A stretch of 64,000 nt of DNA. Source: CBEULR01 sp965544035 (GTDB taxonomy: Bacteria; Bacillota; Desulfotomaculia; Desulfotomaculales; Desulforudaceae). Below the pieces are notes generated by a model. That model searched no databases. It was not told the DNA's origin and saw only the letters and a program-made list of their open reading frames with translations. Shown piece by piece: positions 41,839 through 51,046 of this stretch. Every line of letters starts with the position of its first letter. Position 1 is the first letter of the stretch. The stretch is from assembly GCA_965544035.1 (NCBI GenBank), contig CBEULR010000004.1:1-64000 (forward strand), in the 5' to 3' direction. The translations under genes and the position numbers were made by a program.

Positions 41839-44629
41839 GGAAGGCACCGGTATATGAATGCTCATTTGCGGCCACCTCTTCGGGCGTTCCGCACGCCACC
41901 ACCGTCCCGCCCCGGTCGCCGCCCTCCGGCCCGAGGTCGATGATGTAGTCGGCCGTCTTCACCACGTCCAGGTTGTGCTCGATCACCACCACGGTATTGC
42001 CCGCATCCACCAGCCGGTGCAGCACTTTCAACAGCTTGTCGATGTCGGCGAAGTGCAGACCGGTGGTCGGCTCGTCCAGGATGTACAGGGTTTTTCCCGT
42101 GGCGCGTTTGGACAGTTCAGTGGACAGCTTGACCCGCTGCGCCTCGCCGCCCGAGAGCGTGGTCGCCGGCTGACCGAGGCGGATGTAGCCCAGGCCGACG
42201 TCCTGCAGGGTGCGCAGGCGGCGGTGGATCTTCGGAATGGCCGCGAAGAACTCGACGGCCTCGTCCACCGTCATATCCAGCACATCGGCGATCGACTTCC
42301 CCTTATAGCGCACGTCCAGGGTTTCCCGGTTGTAACGCGCCCCCTTGCACACCTCACAGGGGATATACACATCGGGCAGAAAGTGCATCTCGATCTTGAT
42401 GATGCCATCCCCCCGGCAGGCCTCGCAGCGCCCGCCGCGGACGTTAAAGCTGAACCGGCCCGGTTTGTAGCCGCGGGCCCGGGCTTCGGGGGTCAGCGCG
42501 AACAGTTCACGGATGCTCGTGAACACCCCGGTGTAAGTCGCCGGGTTTGACCGGGGCGTCCGCCCGATCGGTGACTGGTCTATATTGATCACCTTGTCAA
42601 GGTGCTCGATGCCCTCAATGCCGTCGTGCACCCCCGGCACGGCGCGGGCGCCGTTCAGCCGCTGGGCCAGCGCCTTGTAGAGGATCTCGTTCACCAGAGT
42701 GCTCTTCCCCGAGCCCGACACTCCGGTCACGCTGACGAAAACGCCCAGCGGGAACCGCACCCGGAGATCCCTCAGGTTGTGTTCGCGCGCGCCGACCACC
42801 TCCACCCAGCGCCCGTCGGGCTGACGGCGTACCGGGGGGATCTCGATCCGCTTCTGTCCGCTCAGATACTGGCCGGTGAGCGAATTCGGAGTATCCATAA
42901 TCTCTTGCAGGGTGCCGGCGGCCACTACCCGGCCCCCGTTTACCCCCGCGCCCGGCCCGATGTCGATGATGTGGTCGGCCTCCCGCATCGTTTCCTCGTC
43001 GTGCTCGACCACAATCAGGGTGTTCCCCAGGTCGCGCAGGTGTTTCAGCGTATCCAGCAGGCGTGAGTTATCGCGGGGATGCAGGCCGATGCTGGGCTCG
43101 TCCAAAATGTAGAGCACCCCCATCAGGCCCGAGCCGATCTGGGTGGCCAGACGGATGCGCTGCGCCTCCCCGCCCGAGAGCGTGCCGGCCTTGCGGTCCA
43201 GGGTCAGGTAGTCCAGGCCGACGTTCAGCAGGAAGCCCATCCGCTCCCGGATCTCCTTCAGCACACGCTGCCCGATCAGCGCCTCCCGCTCGGTCAGCTC
43301 CAGGTTTTCAAAAAACCGGTCGGCCTCCAGGATGGTCATGCGCGACACCTCGGCGATCGACAGACCGCCGACCTTCACGGCCAGCGCCTCTGGCTTCAGG
43401 CGTGTCCCCTCGCACACCGCGCAGGGGTGCTCACGCATCATCTGCTCGATATCCTCACGCACGCTTTCGGAAGTGCTCTCCCGGTACAGGCGCGCCAGTT
43501 TGTTGATTACACCCTCAAAGGGTGCGCTGTATCTCCGCACACCGCCGTACTGGTGCCGGTACTTGAAGGTCACCCGGGTACCCCCGGTTCCATACAGGAT
43601 GATGTCCAGGTGGTCCGGGTCCAGCTGTTCGACGGGTGTTGTCAGGCTGAATCCGTAATGCGCGGCCAAACCCTCCAGGACGTGATACCCTCCGGTCCAC
43701 CAGGACCATCCGGCCACCGCCCCTTCGTAGAGCGTCTTCGAACGGTCTGGGATCACCAGGTCGACATCGACCTCCATCTTGAAACCAAGACCGGTACACG
43801 AGGGACAAGCCCCCATCGGATTATTGAAGGAAAACAGCCGCGGCGAGATCTCGGTGAAGCTGAAGCCGCAGTCCACACAGGCGAAGCTCTGGCTGAAGAC
43901 CATCTCGGTCCCTTCCAGAATGTCAATCACCGCCAGCCCGCCCGTCTGCTTGACGGCCGTTTCCAGAGAGTCGGCCAGCCGGGAGCGGATGCCGTCGCGC
44001 ACTACCAGCCGGTCGACCACGATCTCAATGTGGTGTTTCTTGTTCTTTTCGAGCTTGATCTCCTCGCTGGTCTCGCGGAGCTCCCCGTCAACCCGCACCC
44101 GCACAAAACCGCTCTTTCGGGCCTCTTCGATAATCCGGGCGTGTTCACCCTTTTTCCCCCGAACCACCGGCGCCAGCACCTGGATCTTGGTACCCTCGGG
44201 CAGGGCCAGCACCTGATCGACCATCTGCTCGATGGTCTGCCCCGAAATCGGGTGACCGCAGTTCGGGCAGTGCGGCCGGCCGATGCGCGCGAACAGCAGG
44301 CGCAGGTAGTCGTAGATCTCGGTCACCGTGCCCACCGTCGAGCGGGGGTTGTGCGAACGCGATTTCTGGTCGATCGAGATGGCGGGCGACAGGCCCTCGA
44401 TGTAGTCCACATCGGGCTTGCTCATCTGCCCCAGAAACTGGCGCGCGTAGGCCGAGAGCGATTCCACGTAGCGGCGCTGCCCCTCGGCGTAAATGGTGTC
44501 AAAGGCCAGGGACGATTTCCCCGACCCGGATAATCCGGTGAGTACCACAAACTTATCCCGCGGGATCGTTACGTCAATGTTCTTCAGATTATGCACCCGG
44601 GCGCCCCGGATGGTGATCTTGTCTCTCAT
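41816..44629 (-). CDS. uvrA: Excinuclease ABC subunit A
   Basis: About 937 residues with two ABC ATPase modules. Walker A sites are VLTGLSGSGKSSLAFDT and VTGVSGSGKSTLVNEIL; signatures are TLSGGEAQRIRLATQIGSGL and TLSGGEAQRVKLSTEL; zinc sites are CPNCGHP and CVDC...CPSC in the first half and CEACRGDG...CEVCKGARYN in the second. It detects bulky lesions and loads UvrB. The frame is open to 44677, but the conserved MRDKITIRGARVHNLKNIDV start is at 44629; GGAGG lies 15 bases upstream, rather far. Its last residues are encoded by a heptad repeat. Confidence 0.97.
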   Translation of the reverse strand: MRDKITIRGARVHNLKNIDVTIPRDKFVVLTGLSGSGKSSLAFDTIYAEGQRRYVESLSAYARQFLGQMSKPDVDYIEGLSPAISIDQKSRSHNPRSTVGTVTEIYDYLRLLFARIGRPHCPNCGHPISGQTIEQMVDQVLALPEGTKIQVLAPVVRGKKGEHARIIEEARKSGFVRVRVDGELRETSEEIKLEKNKKHHIEIVVDRLVVRDGIRSRLADSLETAVKQTGGLAVIDILEGTEMVFSQSFACVDCGFSFTEISPRLFSFNNPMGACPSCTGLGFKMEVDVDLVIPDRSKTLYEGAVAGWSWWTGGYHVLEGLAAHYGFSLTTPVEQLDPDHLDIILYGTGGTRVTFKYRHQYGGVRRYSAPFEGVINKLARLYRESTSESVREDIEQMMREHPCAVCEGTRLKPEALAVKVGGLSIAEVSRMTILEADRFFENLELTEREALIGQRVLKEIRERMGFLLNVGLDYLTLDRKAGTLSGGEAQRIRLATQIGSGLMGVLYILDEPSIGLHPRDNSRLLDTLKHLRDLGNTLIVVEHDEETMREADHIIDIGPGAGVNGGRVVAAGTLQEIMDTPNSLTGQYLSGQKRIEIPPVRRQPDGRWVEVVGAREHNLRDLRVRFPLGVFVSVTGVSGSGKSTLVNEILYKALAQRLNGARAVPGVHDGIEGIEHLDKVINIDQSPIGRTPRSNPATYTGVFTSIRELFALTPEARARGYKPGRFSFNVRGGRCEACRGDGIIKIEMHFLPDVYIPCEVCKGARYNRETLDVRYKGKSIADVLDMTVDEAVEFFAAIPKIHRRLRTLQDVGLGYIRLGQPATTLSGGEAQRVKLSTELSKRATGKTLYILDEPTTGLHFADIDKLLKVLHRLVDAGNTVVVIEHNLDVVKTADYIIDLGPEGGDRGGTVVACGTPEEVAANEHSYTGAFLKSVFGR

Positions 44630-44772
44630 CAGTTGGATGGCATGCCTCCGTTTATAGTTATTACCAGTGTGCTCCAAACGCCGCCGATCATTATATCATA
44701 CCGAAAAGGCGCCCATGCAAACAAGCCGGGCCTTAAGGCCCGGTGCCGATGCCGTTTTGTACCGAGGCAGTA

Positions 44773-45066
44773 TCAATAGCGATCAAGTCTTCTGGTATGG
44801 ACCCTGCCCCGGACAATCCAAAAGGTCACGTTATCACCAAAGGTACCCCTCTGGGCGAGTTTTCGGTGGCAGTTGGTGCAGGTTAAATGGCCCTCGTGAT
44901 TCTGCAGGTCCATTTCCGAGGCGATAATGCGGGGATACTGAAGCTTTATTAAATTTCCCTTACTCCCTTTGGCATAAATAAGGATGGGGGTTTTGCAATA
45001 GCCGCACGAAACCTCCAGCGGGAAAGTGCCCCGCCGCTTCCGGTATATCGGGTTTTTGTACTTCAC
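44773..45066 (-). CDS. Small zinc-ribbon protein of unknown function
   Basis: A 97-residue basic protein with two CXXC pairs, Cys21/Cys24 (CGYC) and Cys63/Cys66 (CTNC), 39 residues apart, fitting one zinc ribbon. The region between contains KGSKGNLIKLQYPRIIASEMDLQNHEGHL. I do not recognise a named family. It starts 26 bases after uvrB and precedes uvrA, so it is probably transcribed with the excision-repair genes. Confidence 0.65.
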   Translation of the reverse strand: MKYKNPIYRKRRGTFPLEVSCGYCKTPILIYAKGSKGNLIKLQYPRIIASEMDLQNHEGHLTCTNCHRKLAQRGTFGDNVTFWIVRGRVHTRRLDRY

Positions 45067-45092
45067 ATTGCGACACCCCCTTTGATCCTCAC

Positions 45093-47123
45093 CTACACAG
45101 GACCTTCGTAATCGCCGACGGCGGGACGCGCCCGTTTTACCCCCGGCTGCAGCTGCAGCCGCAGGTCGATCAGGGCGTCGCGCAGCTGGGCCGCCTTCTC
45201 GAACTCCAGGTGGCGTGCCGCCTCCCGCATATCCTTCTCCAGCCTGGCGATCAGCTTCCGGATCTCCTTCTTGCTGAGATCCCGGCCGCTTCCGGAGACG
45301 GTGTAGCGCTCCGGTTCCTCGGCGGCGCGCGTGGCCTCGATCACCGACCGGACGGCCTTCCGGATGGTCTGCGGCGTGATGCCGTGCTTGCGGTTGTACT
45401 CGATCTGCAGTTGCCGCCGGCGCTCGGTCTCCTCCATCGCCCGGCGCATCGACTGAGTGATCGTGTCCGCGTACATAATTACTTGTCCGTGGACATTGCG
45501 CGCGGCACGCCCGGCGGTCTGGATCAGCGAGCGCTCCGAGCGGAGATAGCCCTCCTTGTCGGCGTCCAGGATGGCCACCAGGCTGACTTCAGGGAGATCA
45601 AGCCCCTCGCGCAGCAGGTTGATCCCCACCAGCACGTCAAAGGTACCCAGGCGCAGGTCGCGCAGGATCTCCATCCGCTCCAGCGCGTTGATCTCGGAGT
45701 GCAGGTAGCGCACCTTGACCCCGACCTCTCTCAGGTAGTCGGAGAGATCCTCGGCCATGCGCTTGGTCAGCGTCGTCACCAGCACCCGTTCGTTCCGCTC
45801 CACCCGCTTCCGGATCTCGCCGAGCAGGTCGTCAATCTGCCCGCGCACCGGGCGGACAATCATTTCCGGATCGACCAGGCCGGTCGGCCGCACGATCTGC
45901 TCCACAATACGCCGGCTGTGCTTCAGTTCGTAAGGTCCGGGCGTCGCCGATATGTAAACGGTCTGCTTAACCCGCGCCTCAAACTCTTCGAAGGTCAGCG
46001 GACGGTTGTCAAACGCCGACGGCAGGCGGAAACCGTGTTCCACCAGGGCGATCTTCCGTGAGCGGTCCCCCTCGTACATCGCCCCCACCTGGGGCACGCT
46101 GATATGCGATTCGTCCATAAATACCAGCATATCCTCGGGGAAGTAGTCGAGCAGGGTGTAGGGTGTTTCGCCCGGCGCCCGCCCGGTGATGTGCCGTGAA
46201 TAGTTCTCAATCCCCTTGCAGTAGCCCATCTCGCGCAGCATTTCCAGATCATACTGCGTCCGCTGCTCCAGGCGCTGGGCTTCAAGCAGCTTGTTCTGCG
46301 CGCGCAGTTCGGCCAGCCGCTCCTCCAGTTCCTCCTCGATCGACCGCACGGCCCTTTCCAGGCGCTCGGCCGAGGTCGCGTAGTGGCTGGCCGGGAAGAT
46401 CGAGGCGTGGAAACGGTCCCCGATCACCTCGCCGGTCAGGGCGTCAAACTCCACGATCCGTTCGATCTCGTCGCCGAAGAACTCCACCCGGAGCGCCTTC
46501 TCGGTCGAGGCGGCCGGGAATATCTCCAGCACATCGCCCCGCACGCGGAACCGGCCGCGCGCGAAGTCGATGTCGTTGCGCTCGTACTGGATGCCGACCA
46601 GCTTGCGGATCACCTGGTCGCGGTCGTACGTGCCGCCCCTGCGCAGGGAAACGACCAGGGTCTTGTAATCCTCCGGGTCGCCCAAGCCGTAGATACACGA
46701 AACCGAGGCCACGATGATCACGTCGCGCCGCTCAAACAGCGCCGCCGTGGCCGAATGGCGGAGTTTATCGATTTCCTCATTGATCGAAGCGTCTTTCTCA
46801 ATATAGGTATCCGAAGACGGGATGTAGGCCTCCGGCTGGTAATAGTCGTAATAACTGACGAAATACTCGACCGCGTTATCCGGAAAGAACTCTTTCAGCT
46901 CGCTGCACAGCTGAGCCGCCAGCGTCTTGTTGGGCGCCATCACCAGCGTCGGACGCTGCACCTGCTGGATAACCTGGGCCATGGTGTACGTCTTGCCCGA
47001 ACCGGTCACGCCCAGCAGCGTCTGGTGGCGAAACCCCTTGTTGATCCCGTCGACCAGCGAAGCAATCGCCTTCGGCTGATCGCCCCGCGGCTCAAACTCG
47101 GACACCAGCTTAAAGGGCGGCAT
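45093..47123 (-). CDS. uvrB: Excinuclease ABC subunit B
   Basis: About 676 residues: a superfamily-2 helicase-like protein with Walker A LLGVTGSGKTYTMA, the beta-hairpin region YYDYYQPEAYIPSSDTYIEKDASIN that clamps DNA, DESH (Walker B), helicase motif VI QTAGRAARN, and a C-terminal UVR helix (MREAARHLEFEKAAQLRDAL) that meets UvrC. ATG at 47123 follows GGAGGTG by 8 bases; an upstream start at 47147 is less likely. A TATAAT box lies at 47146-47151. Repeat element D begins 28 bases upstream of that. Confidence 0.97.
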   Translation of the reverse strand: MPPFKLVSEFEPRGDQPKAIASLVDGINKGFRHQTLLGVTGSGKTYTMAQVIQQVQRPTLVMAPNKTLAAQLCSELKEFFPDNAVEYFVSYYDYYQPEAYIPSSDTYIEKDASINEEIDKLRHSATAALFERRDVIIVASVSCIYGLGDPEDYKTLVVSLRRGGTYDRDQVIRKLVGIQYERNDIDFARGRFRVRGDVLEIFPAASTEKALRVEFFGDEIERIVEFDALTGEVIGDRFHASIFPASHYATSAERLERAVRSIEEELEERLAELRAQNKLLEAQRLEQRTQYDLEMLREMGYCKGIENYSRHITGRAPGETPYTLLDYFPEDMLVFMDESHISVPQVGAMYEGDRSRKIALVEHGFRLPSAFDNRPLTFEEFEARVKQTVYISATPGPYELKHSRRIVEQIVRPTGLVDPEMIVRPVRGQIDDLLGEIRKRVERNERVLVTTLTKRMAEDLSDYLREVGVKVRYLHSEINALERMEILRDLRLGTFDVLVGINLLREGLDLPEVSLVAILDADKEGYLRSERSLIQTAGRAARNVHGQVIMYADTITQSMRRAMEETERRRQLQIEYNRKHGITPQTIRKAVRSVIEATRAAEEPERYTVSGSGRDLSKKEIRKLIARLEKDMREAARHLEFEKAAQLRDALIDLRLQLQPGVKRARPAVGDYEGPV

Positions 47124-47178
47124 AGGCCCTTCACCTCCGTGGCCCATTATACCACAAGGTCAAAATAGAAGGGCAGGA

Positions 47179-47519
47179 GGGTCAGGCACTTACATTTTTC
47201 ACATTTTAGCGCAAACCTTTGGTTTGTCTGGGTTTAGAGCAACACCTGCCTAGAAAAAGCATCAGCAAAGTGAGAGGGTTTTCGAGGATCTCGGTAGAAA
47301 TCTGAGGATATGATTTCGTGAGGCGGGTAGCGTCGGAACTACCTTGCAACAGGGGATGTCTCGATCCACTTGCTAACAGCGAAAACCCTTGAGTAGCGGC
47401 CTTCAGCTCAACTTCTGAATCCTTGAAGCTTTACCCCTGCCAGGGATGGGGGACACACCTCAAAGCGAGGCAGGGCAAGGCTTTCCGCCGAAATGTAAAG
47501 AATTTAAGTGCCTGACCCC
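47179..47519. repeat. Element D, copy 1 (~340 bp, ~30-bp inverted ends)
   Basis: Bounded by GGGTCAGGCACTTA(C)ATT and the inverted AATTTAAGTGCCTGACCCC; similarity of the ends extends to about 30 bases. The interior has no trusted coding frame. The right 125 bases recur at 52083-52214 and 48308-48394. A small stem CCTC-AAAGC-GAGG here is CCTT-AAAGC-AAGG in copy 2, a compensatory change suggesting that a folded RNA is maintained. It fills most of the gap between uvrB and sodA. Confidence 0.8.
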
Positions 47520-47522
47520 ATG

Positions 47523-47560
47523 CAAAAAAGAAGTAAGACGCAGCTCAGACTGCGTCTTAC
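47523..47560 (-). terminator. Intrinsic terminator after sodA
   Basis: A perfect 11-bp stem (GTAAGACGCAG / CTGCGTCTTAC) followed on the minus strand by TTCTTTTTTG. It lies 32 bases beyond the sodA stop. Confidence 0.85.
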
Positions 47561-47591
47561 AAAACTCTAGTACTGCTCGCGCAATATCAAG

Positions 47592-48188
47592 TTAACCAAT
47601 CGCTTTCGCCAGTCTCGCTTCCACATCCGGCCAGTTCACCAGATTCCACCAGGCCTCGATCCAAGCGGCTCTCTTGTTTTGATACTTTAGATAGTACGCG
47701 TGCTCCCAAACATCACATACGAGCAATGGAGTCACACCCCAAATAGACAAGTCCTGGTGTTTTTCCGCCGTCATGATTTCGAGTTTTGCAGAGTAGGGGT
47801 TCCAGACCAGGATGCCCCAGCCGGACCCTTCAACCGCAGCCGTTGCCGCGCTGAAATGCTTCTTAAAAGCTTCAAAACTGCCAAAATCCTTTTCAATCTG
47901 CTTCGCCAGATCACCCTGAGGCTCGCCGCCGCCGTCAGGAGACATATTGTCCCAAAACAGACAGTGCAATATGTGCCCCGCCCCGTGAAACGCCAATTCC
48001 CTCTCCCAATGCTTGACCAGGGCAAAATCACCGGCCGCGCGTGCCTCGGCAAGCTTGGTTACGGCATTGTTGAGCCCGTCCACATAGCCCTTGTGATGTG
48101 CGTCATGGTGCAGCCTTACCGTTTGTTCATCATAATAAGGCTCAAGAGCATCATAGGCATACGGCAAGTCTGGAAGCTTGTAGGTCAT
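47592..48188 (-). CDS. sodA: Superoxide dismutase, Mn/Fe family (Mn-like residues)
   Basis: About 198 residues with the four metal ligands: His in VRLHHDAHHKGY, His in GAGHILHCLFW, Asp and His in CDVWEHAYYLKY. Gly before the second His (GAGH) and Gln in EKHQDL are features of Mn enzymes rather than Fe enzymes; cambialistic use is possible. It removes superoxide in an otherwise anaerobic gene set. No signal peptide. ATG at 48188 follows GGGGTGGGGG; an upstream start would add 13 atypical residues. Confidence 0.9.
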   Translation of the reverse strand: MTYKLPDLPYAYDALEPYYDEQTVRLHHDAHHKGYVDGLNNAVTKLAEARAAGDFALVKHWERELAFHGAGHILHCLFWDNMSPDGGGEPQGDLAKQIEKDFGSFEAFKKHFSAATAAVEGSGWGILVWNPYSAKLEIMTAEKHQDLSIWGVTPLLVCDVWEHAYYLKYQNKRAAWIEAWWNLVNWPDVEARLAKAIG

Positions 48189-48307
48189 TATCCCCCACCC
48201 CTTTTCTTTGTTTTTTCTTGGAAGCATCTGTCGACATTAGAATTACATCAATATTTTGACACAAGAGCTTTAAGTCCTGCTTTCATTATTGACATTAACC
48301 CTCCTCT

Positions 48308-48394
48308 GCCCCTCACCAGGGAGGAGACACACCTTAAAGCAAGGCAGGACAAGGGTTTCCGCCGAAATGTAAAGAATTTAAGTGCCTGACCCCT
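48308..48394. repeat. Element D, copy 2 (right end only)
   Basis: An ~87-bp copy of the right end of element D, ending in AAGTGCCTGACCCC. Its terminal CCCCTA supplies the TAG stop of the binding-protein gene that follows. Confidence 0.75.
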
Positions 48395-49697
48395 ATGCGC
48401 CGCTCTGACCGCTATCTTGGCCACCGCTTTGGCCGCCACTTTCGCCCTCGCCGCCGCTTTGACCCTGCTGCCGCCCACCCATCTGCCGGGTTTCGATGCT
48501 CTGCACCTCGCCGGGGACATCGATTTCCATCGTCTTCCCTTCCTGGGTGGTGATCGTCAGCCTGGTAACCGGCGCCTGCTCTTGCTGACGGCCTCCCTGA
48601 TCACTGCCGCCCGATTGCCGACTGCCCTCACTACCGCTCTCGCCTTCACTACTGGTTCTGCTACCATCATCGTTCCTACTCCGCTGCTTCTCTGCGACAC
48701 GCGTCAGATCGCCATACCGTTCTTCGAGCAGAAAGGCGTTATTCGCCTCAATCAGCCGCACCGGCGTGATCCGGGTCGGGACACTGAAGCTCCCGTCCAT
48801 CGTCTGGGAGTGGTACTGCCAGCGGCCTTCGCGGGCCAGACCGACGGCTGCCTCGTAAGCAAACTGCCCCAGCTGTTCCGGCATCACGTCCACCTCGGCA
48901 TCGTGATCGCCCATCACCAGCGCCTCAGCGGCCGTGCGGTCGGCCCCCACGCCCACCGTCAGCACCTGCTGCAGCAGCCCCCGCGACCGCAGCTTCTCCA
49001 CGGCTGCCACCGCCATGCGGCTATCAGTGGCCAGGATGGCGTCAGGCACCCCCTCCGCCAGCACCTCGTCCACCGTGGTCGCCGCCTGAGACGGATCGCT
49101 GCGCGGGTGATCGTGCACCTCCAGCGTCCAGCCCGTGCCGTCCAGCGCTTCCCGCACCCCGTCCACAATTGCCCGCGCCATTGGGTCGTTCGGGTCACCG
49201 CTGAGCATCACCGCCCGCGCCTGCCCGCCCGGGGGCGTGTTTTCAATAAGGTAGCGCGCCTGCAGCGCCCCCGCCGTGGCGTGTTCCGAGGCCACGAAAC
49301 CGTCCACCGGCGAGTCCTGCGGCAGCGTCTCCAGTGCCACCACCTTGATCTTGTTCATCGAGAGGCGGCGCACAATTCCGGGTCCCATCTGCGGATCGGC
49401 AAGCTGCAGCACCACCGCGTCCATTTTCTGCTCAATCATCTTGTCGATGTCCTGCTCCTGCTGCAGCGGATCGCCCTTGGCATCCATCCATGTTATGCGC
49501 ACGTTATCCCGGCGGGCGCGTTCCTCCACCGTCTTCTTGATCGTCCGGTTCCCGTCGCGTCTCTCGTCCGCAATGCTGAATCCGATCTTGGGCTGCTCGT
49601 CGGCCGGACGACGCTCGCCCTCCCCGCGGTTGCACCCCGCCGTTGTTATTACACAAACGGCCAAAAAGGCCGCCAAGAGCCGCAAATAAAGGCGCAT
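48393..49697 (-). CDS. Substrate-binding lipoprotein with Gly/Ser/Gln-rich C-terminal tail
   Basis: A 434-residue lipoprotein (lipobox TTAGC, Cys21) with a type-I periplasmic-binding fold of the sugar/RbsB class: KIGFSIADERRDGNRTIKK, MIEQKMDAVVLQLADPQ, AILATDSRMAVAAVEKL. From about residue 345 it changes to a low-complexity acidic/Gly/Ser/Gln stretch, then a short ordered-looking segment (APVTRLTITTQEGKTMEIDVPGEVQ) and a second Gly/Gln/Ser tail. No permease or ATPase is nearby, so it may serve as a sensor or receptor rather than for uptake. Its stop codon is formed at the edge of repeat element D. Confidence 0.75.
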   Translation of the reverse strand: MRLYLRLLAAFLAVCVITTAGCNRGEGERRPADEQPKIGFSIADERRDGNRTIKKTVEERARRDNVRITWMDAKGDPLQQEQDIDKMIEQKMDAVVLQLADPQMGPGIVRRLSMNKIKVVALETLPQDSPVDGFVASEHATAGALQARYLIENTPPGGQARAVMLSGDPNDPMARAIVDGVREALDGTGWTLEVHDHPRSDPSQAATTVDEVLAEGVPDAILATDSRMAVAAVEKLRSRGLLQQVLTVGVGADRTAAEALVMGDHDAEVDVMPEQLGQFAYEAAVGLAREGRWQYHSQTMDGSFSVPTRITPVRLIEANNAFLLEERYGDLTRVAEKQRSRNDDGSRTSSEGESGSEGSRQSGGSDQGGRQQEQAPVTRLTITTQEGKTMEIDVPGEVQSIETRQMGGRQQGQSGGEGESGGQSGGQDSGQSGA

Positions 49698-49795
49698 TCT
49701 GATCAGCCTCCTTTATTTAGACTTCCTTTTCGGACGGGTCTTGATTCTACATAGATACCCACTGGAATAAAATAAGTGAGCAGGGAGGTGTGGAA

Positions 49796-50050
49796 ATGAT
49801 TCCCATTATTAACGGCAAGGCCGATGAGCCTCTGCTGCGCGAAATCGAGCGGGCACGCGTGGAATGGCACGAGGCCGTGCGGCTGCTCGATTTTGCTGAA
49901 ACCGAATTTATAGACTACGCGGTGTTTCGGATCAACTCCGCGCTCGCCCAGTATATCGCTCTGCTTAAAGAAGCGAAAAAATGCGGCCTGACGGCCTGGG
50001 ACGTACCGTTGCGCCCGCCCGTGAACGGATCTGAATCAAACGAAAAGTAA
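49796..50050 (+). CDS. DUF2508 (YaaL-like) family protein
   Basis: An 84-residue, mostly helical protein: LLREIERARVEWHEAVRLLDFAETEFIDYAVFRINSALAQYIALLKEAKKCGL resembles the DUF2508 pattern (quoted in two pieces; EIERARVEW and FIDYAVFRINSA are the key parts). Function unknown; homologues are small cytoplasmic proteins common in spore formers. ATG at 49796 is 5 bases after GGGAGGTG. Divergent from the binding-protein gene and convergent with the uracil-DNA glycosylase gene. Confidence 0.6.
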   Translation: MIPIINGKADEPLLREIERARVEWHEAVRLLDFAETEFIDYAVFRINSALAQYIALLKEAKKCGLTAWDVPLRPPVNGSESNEK

Positions 50051-50077
50051 TTCAACCGCATAGCGCGGTCGGCCGGA

Positions 50078-50689
50078 TCATCTTCCGGCCAACCGGTTGT
50101 ATTCATCACGGACAAGCTTGATATCCTCCCAGACCGGCCGCTTTTTGGAAGGATCGCGCAGAAGCGCAGCCGGATGAAAGGTGGGCATGATTTTGATCCG
50201 GCCCCGCTCGATCCACCTTCCGCGGCAGGCCGTGATCCGCGCCTTAGGGTCGATGGTGAACTGCAGGGCGGTGGCGCCGAGCAGCACGATGATCCGGGGC
50301 GCGATAAGCTCAATCTGACGCCGCAGCCAGGGCTTACAGGCTTCGGCCTCCTCCCGGCTGGGCACTCGGTTCCCGGGCGGGCGGCACTTCACGATATTGG
50401 CGATGTATACCTCTTCCCGTGTCCATCCGCCCGCAGCGATGATCTTGTCCAACAGCTGCCCGGCCGCCCCGACAAAGGGCCTCCCCTGCAGATCCTCGTC
50501 CCGCCCCGGCCCCTCGCCGATGAACATCAGCAGGGCGTTCGGGTTGCCTTCCCCGAAAACAATGTTGGTGCGGCCCTCCGCCAATCCGCAGCAGCGGCAG
50601 TCACCCATGCTTTTCCGCAGATCTTCCAGTGTCTGAGGCTGCCCCATGTCGTCCAGGGTCACCTGTCCCTTCACCAGTTCGTCAAACAC
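50078..50689 (-). CDS. Uracil-DNA glycosylase, family 4 (4Fe-4S type)
   Basis: A 203-residue enzyme that removes uracil from DNA. Cys residues for the 4Fe-4S cluster are in CRCCGLAEGR near residue 33, KCRPPGNRVP near 105 and CKPWL near 120. The active-site motif is GEGPGRDEDLQGRPFVG, and the DNA-intercalation loop is MPTFHPAALLRDPSK near 165. The start is GTG at 50689, with only a weak ribosome-binding site. It joins the nearby UvrABC genes as a repair function. Confidence 0.9.
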   Translation of the reverse strand: MFDELVKGQVTLDDMGQPQTLEDLRKSMGDCRCCGLAEGRTNIVFGEGNPNALLMFIGEGPGRDEDLQGRPFVGAAGQLLDKIIAAGGWTREEVYIANIVKCRPPGNRVPSREEAEACKPWLRRQIELIAPRIIVLLGATALQFTIDPKARITACRGRWIERGRIKIMPTFHPAALLRDPSKKRPVWEDIKLVRDEYNRLAGR

Positions 50690-51046
50690 ACTTCAAACCG
50701 CCTTCCGAAACATAATGATTACGACACTTGGTTCTTAGGGCCGAAATCTCCTGCCGGCGCAGGTCGAGGCGATCTTCGTGTTCGTCCAGCCTTCTTTCGT
50801 ACGCTGGAATGTATCGTTTACAACCCTCCGATGATCGTACAGGGCGCGAATTCCACGTAAAAGGCACCCCTTCCAGCCGTCTACGGATTTATATTATCAC
50901 AAACAAAGCGGGGGGCCCTCTTCTTTTTTAATTCTCGTAACCCATCGATTCACCTCAGAAACAGGTACCGGCCCACAAGTTTTTCCTGGCAGGAACTTTG
51001 GGCGTATGCGCAGAAATCTGGAGCCATCACTCCCCCACGGCTGCAG
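50690..51046. other. Intergenic stretch with no recognised gene
   Basis: About 357 bases between the glycosylase start and the next candidate gene. Short frames exist on both strands but have no ribosome-binding sites or recognisable sequence. An AT-rich patch around 50888-50905 could hold the glycosylase promoter (minus strand). Confidence 0.4.

Noticed and set aside
47179..47519. Element D as a riboswitch of a neighbouring gene
   Set aside because: It recurs beside unrelated genes, has inverted ends, and lies at gene 3' ends in two cases, which fits a mobile repeat better.
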